Below are positions 23,989 to 26,617 of a stretch of DNA of 26,617 nucleotides, one piece after another. A model generated the notes under the pieces. That model was not told the DNA's origin. It was given only the letters and a program-made list of their open reading frames with translations, and ran no database searches. The translations under genes and the position numbers were made by a program. Source of the DNA: JBBQSU01 sp038234815 (GTDB lineage Bacteria; Planctomycetota; Phycisphaerae; Tepidisphaerales; Tepidisphaeraceae); assembly GCA_038234815.1 (NCBI GenBank), contig JBBQSU010000038.1, positions 1-26,617 of the forward strand, in the 5' to 3' direction. Position 1 is the first letter of the stretch. Each line of letters begins with the position of its first letter.

Positions 23989-24135
23989 AACGTCTCCTTC
24001 GTGTTGCTCGGTCGCCATCCCCCATTTACCAGACACGAGAAAGTTTAGCCGCGTCACTTGGTTGGGGCGCATCGGGACTTGCTTGATCGGGGCATCAGGC
24101 GGTTCCGGTCCACATTGTACTTGAGACAAAAGCTT

Positions 24136-25446
24136 TCAAGCGCTGACGATATGATCTTTGCGCCCCGTGACGCGCCGCAGCGCTCCGCGAGCGTCGATGA
24201 TGAGTCGGGCATGATCGGCAATGACTTGCCAGTCGTACCAGGCATGATGCGTCGAGACGATCAGGCAGTCATACCCGGCCAGCGCCGCTGGTGAAAATTC
24301 GATGCTGCGCATCTTCAGGTCGTAATGGCGCATCTTGTGTGTCGCCGGGACGTGCGGGTCGTGATAATCGACGCTCGCGCCCAGTTCTTCCAGTTTTTCG
24401 ATGATCTCGAAGCTTGGGCTTTCGCGCACATCATCAACATCGGGCTTATAGGCCAGCCCCAGCACCAGCACTTTGGCGCCGTTTAAAGCCACCCTGCGAT
24501 CGTTCAGCGCAAGCTGAGTGCGATGAACCACATATTCCGGCATACTCCGGTTCACCTGCCCCGCCAGTTCAATAAAGCGCGTCTCCTGGCCTACTTCCCG
24601 TGCCTTCCACGTCAAATAAAACGGGTCGATCGGGATGCAGTGTCCCCCTAAGCCCGGGCCGGGGTAAAACGGTTGAAACCCGAACGGCTTGGTCGCCGCC
24701 GCCGCGATCACCTCCCAGATGTCGATGCCCATCGCAGTCAAAACTACTTTCATCTCGTTCACCAGCGCGATATTGACCGCGCGATAGATGTTTTCCAGCA
24801 GCTTGGCCGACTCGGCGATCTCTGCGGACTTGACGGGGATCACTGACCGAATCGCCTTGGCGTATAGCGCCGTCGCCAGTTCGCCAGATAGGGGATCGAT
24901 CCCCCCTACCAGCTTGGGAATAGTCTGGGTGTTAAAATCCTTGCGACCGGGGTCTTCGCGTTCGGGGGAATAGGCCAGGAAAAACGACTCGCCACAGACG
25001 GCTCCGCCGCGCGAGAGGATGGGCAGAACCACCTCGCGAGTGGTGCGCGGATAGGTAGAGGACTCGAGCACGATCAATTGCCCCGGGCGAAGCGTCTTGG
25101 CGCAGTCTTCGGCGCTGCGGGCAACAAAAGAAAGGTCTGGTTCGAGGTGCTTGCCCAGGGGAGTGGGCACGCAGATGAGGATGCAGTCGGCCTCACGCAG
25201 TCGTGAAAAATCCGCAGTGGCATCGAACCGCTGGCTGCGCTTCAAATCGCGCACCAGCGATTCACCGAGGTGCTTGAGGTAATTCTCTCCGCGATGCAGG
25301 GCTTCGATCTTTGCCGGATCGACATCGAACCCGATCACCGGAAACCCCGCCTGATGGAATGCCACCAGAAGAGGCAGTCCCACATATCCAAGACCGATCA
25401 CGCCCACCACCGCCTGGTTGGATTCGATTTTTTCCGCCAGTGTCAT
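24136..25446 (-). CDS. UDP-N-acetyl-D-glucosamine 6-dehydrogenase-like nucleotide-sugar dehydrogenase (WbpA/WecC type)
   Basis: This 436-residue NAD-dependent four-electron dehydrogenase would oxidise C6 of a UDP-sugar to the uronic acid, supplying acidic sugars for surface polysaccharide. The Rossmann motif GVIGLGYVGLPLL (15-27) is followed by LICVPTPLGKH, the catalytic lysine region ESAKLLENIYRAVNIALVNE with Lys215, and the catalytic Cys270 in GPGLGGHCIPIDP. The C-terminal domain opens with VLVLGLAYKPDVDDVRESPS. The GLGGHCIPIDP form is typical of the WbpA/WecC branch acting on N-acetyl sugars, while UDP-glucose dehydrogenases differ. AAGGAG precedes the ATG closely. It likely feeds the polysaccharide operon even though that lies about 5 kb away. 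Confidence 0.93.
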   Translation of the reverse strand: MTLAEKIESNQAVVGVIGLGYVGLPLLVAFHQAGFPVIGFDVDPAKIEALHRGENYLKHLGESLVRDLKRSQRFDATADFSRLREADCILICVPTPLGKHLEPDLSFVARSAEDCAKTLRPGQLIVLESSTYPRTTREVVLPILSRGGAVCGESFFLAYSPEREDPGRKDFNTQTIPKLVGGIDPLSGELATALYAKAIRSVIPVKSAEIAESAKLLENIYRAVNIALVNEMKVVLTAMGIDIWEVIAAAATKPFGFQPFYPGPGLGGHCIPIDPFYLTWKAREVGQETRFIELAGQVNRSMPEYVVHRTQLALNDRRVALNGAKVLVLGLAYKPDVDDVRESPSFEIIEKLEELGASVDYHDPHVPATHKMRHYDLKMRSIEFSPAALAGYDCLIVSTHHAWYDWQVIADHARLIIDARGALRRVTGRKDHIVSA

Positions 25447-25512
25447 GCCGCTCCTTCGTCAGGCCACAAGCGTAACGGGAGCCGGGCGGGAGAGGCAAAT
25501 TTGGGTGAAGGT

Positions 25513-26520
25513 TCAGCGGCGATCGAAATAGGCTTGCACGAGGTCTTTTTGGGCATCGGGCACCAGCCCGTCGCGGAGGGCGCGCGCGGCCGATCGCTGG
25601 GCATCGGGCCAGCCCGCGGATTGCCAGGGCGGGATGGATTTCGCCTGCGCTCCCGCGCCGGTGATGCCGCCCGTATCACTGCCCCCAGCATTTGCGATGG
25701 TTGGTCGGCCGGTGCCGCCTGCGCTTAGTTCGTCGCCCGAAGCCGTCGGGCCGGAAGTCGGATCCAGCGAACCTTTCTGGAGCGTTTGCGTCACCTGCGT
25801 TTGCGCCGATGCCGAGCCTGCTTGCCCATCAACTTTGCGCGTGGCGCGTGCCTGATCTGACTGTTCCGTAGTCGAGTCCACCAGCCGCGAGGCATCGGTG
25901 GATTGGTTGGCGTTTTCTTTGCCAAGCAATGGATCATTTGCACGCGAATCCAAGCCGGTTGACACACTCTTCTCCGGACCGTCGATGGAGGCGAGAATCG
26001 CGGTGCCTGCGGGCGGATCGTCGGCACGCGCGTTCGTCCGGGTCAGTTCCGACAGCAGCGACAAGGTGATGATCATCGCAAGGCTGAGGCCGATGCCCGC
26101 CCAGACCCGCGGGGAGAATCGTGAGAAGGAAACCTCCGCAGGGCGAAAATTGGTCGCCACTTCTGTCGCCCGCGCAAGCACCCACTTTGCTCCCGGCTCA
26201 TTTACTTGGCGCATCGACCACCCGCTGCTCAATAGATCGGCCAATCGCAGTTGGTGGTCGGCGGTCATTAACGTCGCCAGCATCGACGGCCGTCCGGCGA
26301 TTCCCAGCCACAGCCCCGCCAGCACGCCCGCGGCGCCAGCCACAACCAAAAGTTCAACAACACTTTCCTGGCGATACAGCAGGATCAACAGGACAGGAAG
26401 GCACAGCAGACTGGCACCGGCCAGCGCCAAGCCCAGAGATTCAGCCATGCGCCACAACACCGCCCGGCGACGGAGTGCGAGAGCAAAAATCAAGAGAAAA
26501 TCGACGGAACCGGCACGCAT
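25513..26520 (-). CDS. Unrecognised membrane protein with long hydrophilic low-complexity region
   Basis: I do not recognise this 335-residue protein with certainty. It has two closely spaced membrane helices (about residues 28-76), a soluble stretch including LMTADHQLRLADLLSSGWSMR (quoted in part: DHQLRLADLLSS), and a third helix (about 137-160). A long Ser/Thr/Gly/Gln/Ala-rich, probably disordered periplasmic region follows (about 165-300), and it ends with WPDAQRSAARALRDGLVPD and AYFDRR. The helix pair plus a D-x-x-L-x-L-A-D-x-L-S-S segment recalls membrane proteins found beside MoxR/DUF58/vWA genes in planctomycetes, but no such neighbour is visible. AAAGG sits just 2-3 bases before ATG, rather close. 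The remaining 97 bp to the window end shows nothing I can identify. Confidence 0.65.
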   Translation of the reverse strand: MRAGSVDFLLIFALALRRRAVLWRMAESLGLALAGASLLCLPVLLILLYRQESVVELLVVAGAAGVLAGLWLGIAGRPSMLATLMTADHQLRLADLLSSGWSMRQVNEPGAKWVLARATEVATNFRPAEVSFSRFSPRVWAGIGLSLAMIITLSLLSELTRTNARADDPPAGTAILASIDGPEKSVSTGLDSRANDPLLGKENANQSTDASRLVDSTTEQSDQARATRKVDGQAGSASAQTQVTQTLQKGSLDPTSGPTASGDELSAGGTGRPTIANAGGSDTGGITGAGAQAKSIPPWQSAGWPDAQRSAARALRDGLVPDAQKDLVQAYFDRR

Positions 26521-26617
26521 GACCTTTTAGTTTACCACGCCAACGAAACTAAACTGCAAAGTCTGCACAGTAGACCGACTGAATACTAAAGCCCCGGCCA
26601 GCGGGCCTGCAGCTCTG

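Noticed and set aside
26570..26617. GC-rich short inverted sequence near the right edge as a terminator
   Set aside because: The stem is only about four base pairs without a proper U-tract, and the context is cut by the window end.
1..26617. CRISPR arrays, tRNA or rRNA genes, insertion sequences
   Set aside because: Reading through the gene gaps showed no regularly spaced repeats, no cloverleaf-like sequence with a TTCGA arm and acceptor pairing, and no transposase-like translation.

Overview
The window looks like about 26.6 kb of chromosome from a GC-rich, Gram-negative-type bacterium. I infer Planctomycetota (PVC group, perhaps a Phycisphaerae-like lineage). The basis is gene content: an oxidoreductase/aldo-keto reductase fusion, FHA, FIST and TPR proteins, a ubiquitin-like/E1/JAMM cluster, and an exopolysaccharide machinery broken into separate blocks. 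No 16S rRNA or other decisive marker is present, so the taxonomy is tentative. No tRNA, rRNA, CRISPR array, transposase or phage gene was seen. REGION 1 (1-8818, all minus strand) is mainly housekeeping and signalling. In transcription order it holds a fused uroporphyrinogen-III methyltransferase/synthase, lipB, a FIST-domain protein coupled to a 912-residue TPR lipoprotein, a YebC/TACO1 protein, a STAS anti-anti-sigma factor with its RsbW-like ATPase, and a rhomboid protease that runs off the left edge. REGION 2 (8886-12186) holds a plus-strand PilZ protein, then a leftward set of AraC-type regulator, O-antigen polymerase/ligase-like membrane protein and membrane-anchored tyrosine/dual-specificity phosphatase. 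REGION 3 (12297-14315) is a single gene diverging from the AraC gene, a natural fusion of a Gfo/Idh/MocA oxidoreductase with an aldo/keto reductase. It is followed by 442 bp without a recognised gene, apart from a possible 33-residue hydrophobic ORF and a strong terminator. REGION 4 (14758-18952, minus) is an exopolysaccharide operon: Wzz/BY-kinase, NusG paralogue, priming sugar transferase. REGION 5 (19183-22749, plus) is the most unusual part. A YukD/EsaB-like ubiquitin-like protein ending in glycine is followed by an E1-like activating enzyme with an extra zinc-binding C-terminus, a membrane-anchored JAMM peptidase, and a polytopic membrane protein with an FHA domain. Together they look like a membrane-associated ubiquitin-like conjugation/deconjugation module without a visible E2. 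REGION 6 (22856-26617) holds an RsbR-N-like protein joined to a histidine-kinase dimerisation domain but lacking the ATPase, a DUF883/ElaB-like tail-anchored protein, a WbpA-type nucleotide-sugar dehydrogenase, and an unrecognised three-span membrane protein. HOW IT FITS TOGETHER: the dehydrogenase, sugar transferase, BY-kinase, NusG paralogue, polymerase and perhaps the phosphatase could supply one surface-polysaccharide pathway, although flippase and glycosyltransferases are missing here. The STAS/RsbW pair and the RsbR-N/DHp protein suggest partner-switching and phospho-signalling. The UBL module lies between the polysaccharide operon and these signalling genes.
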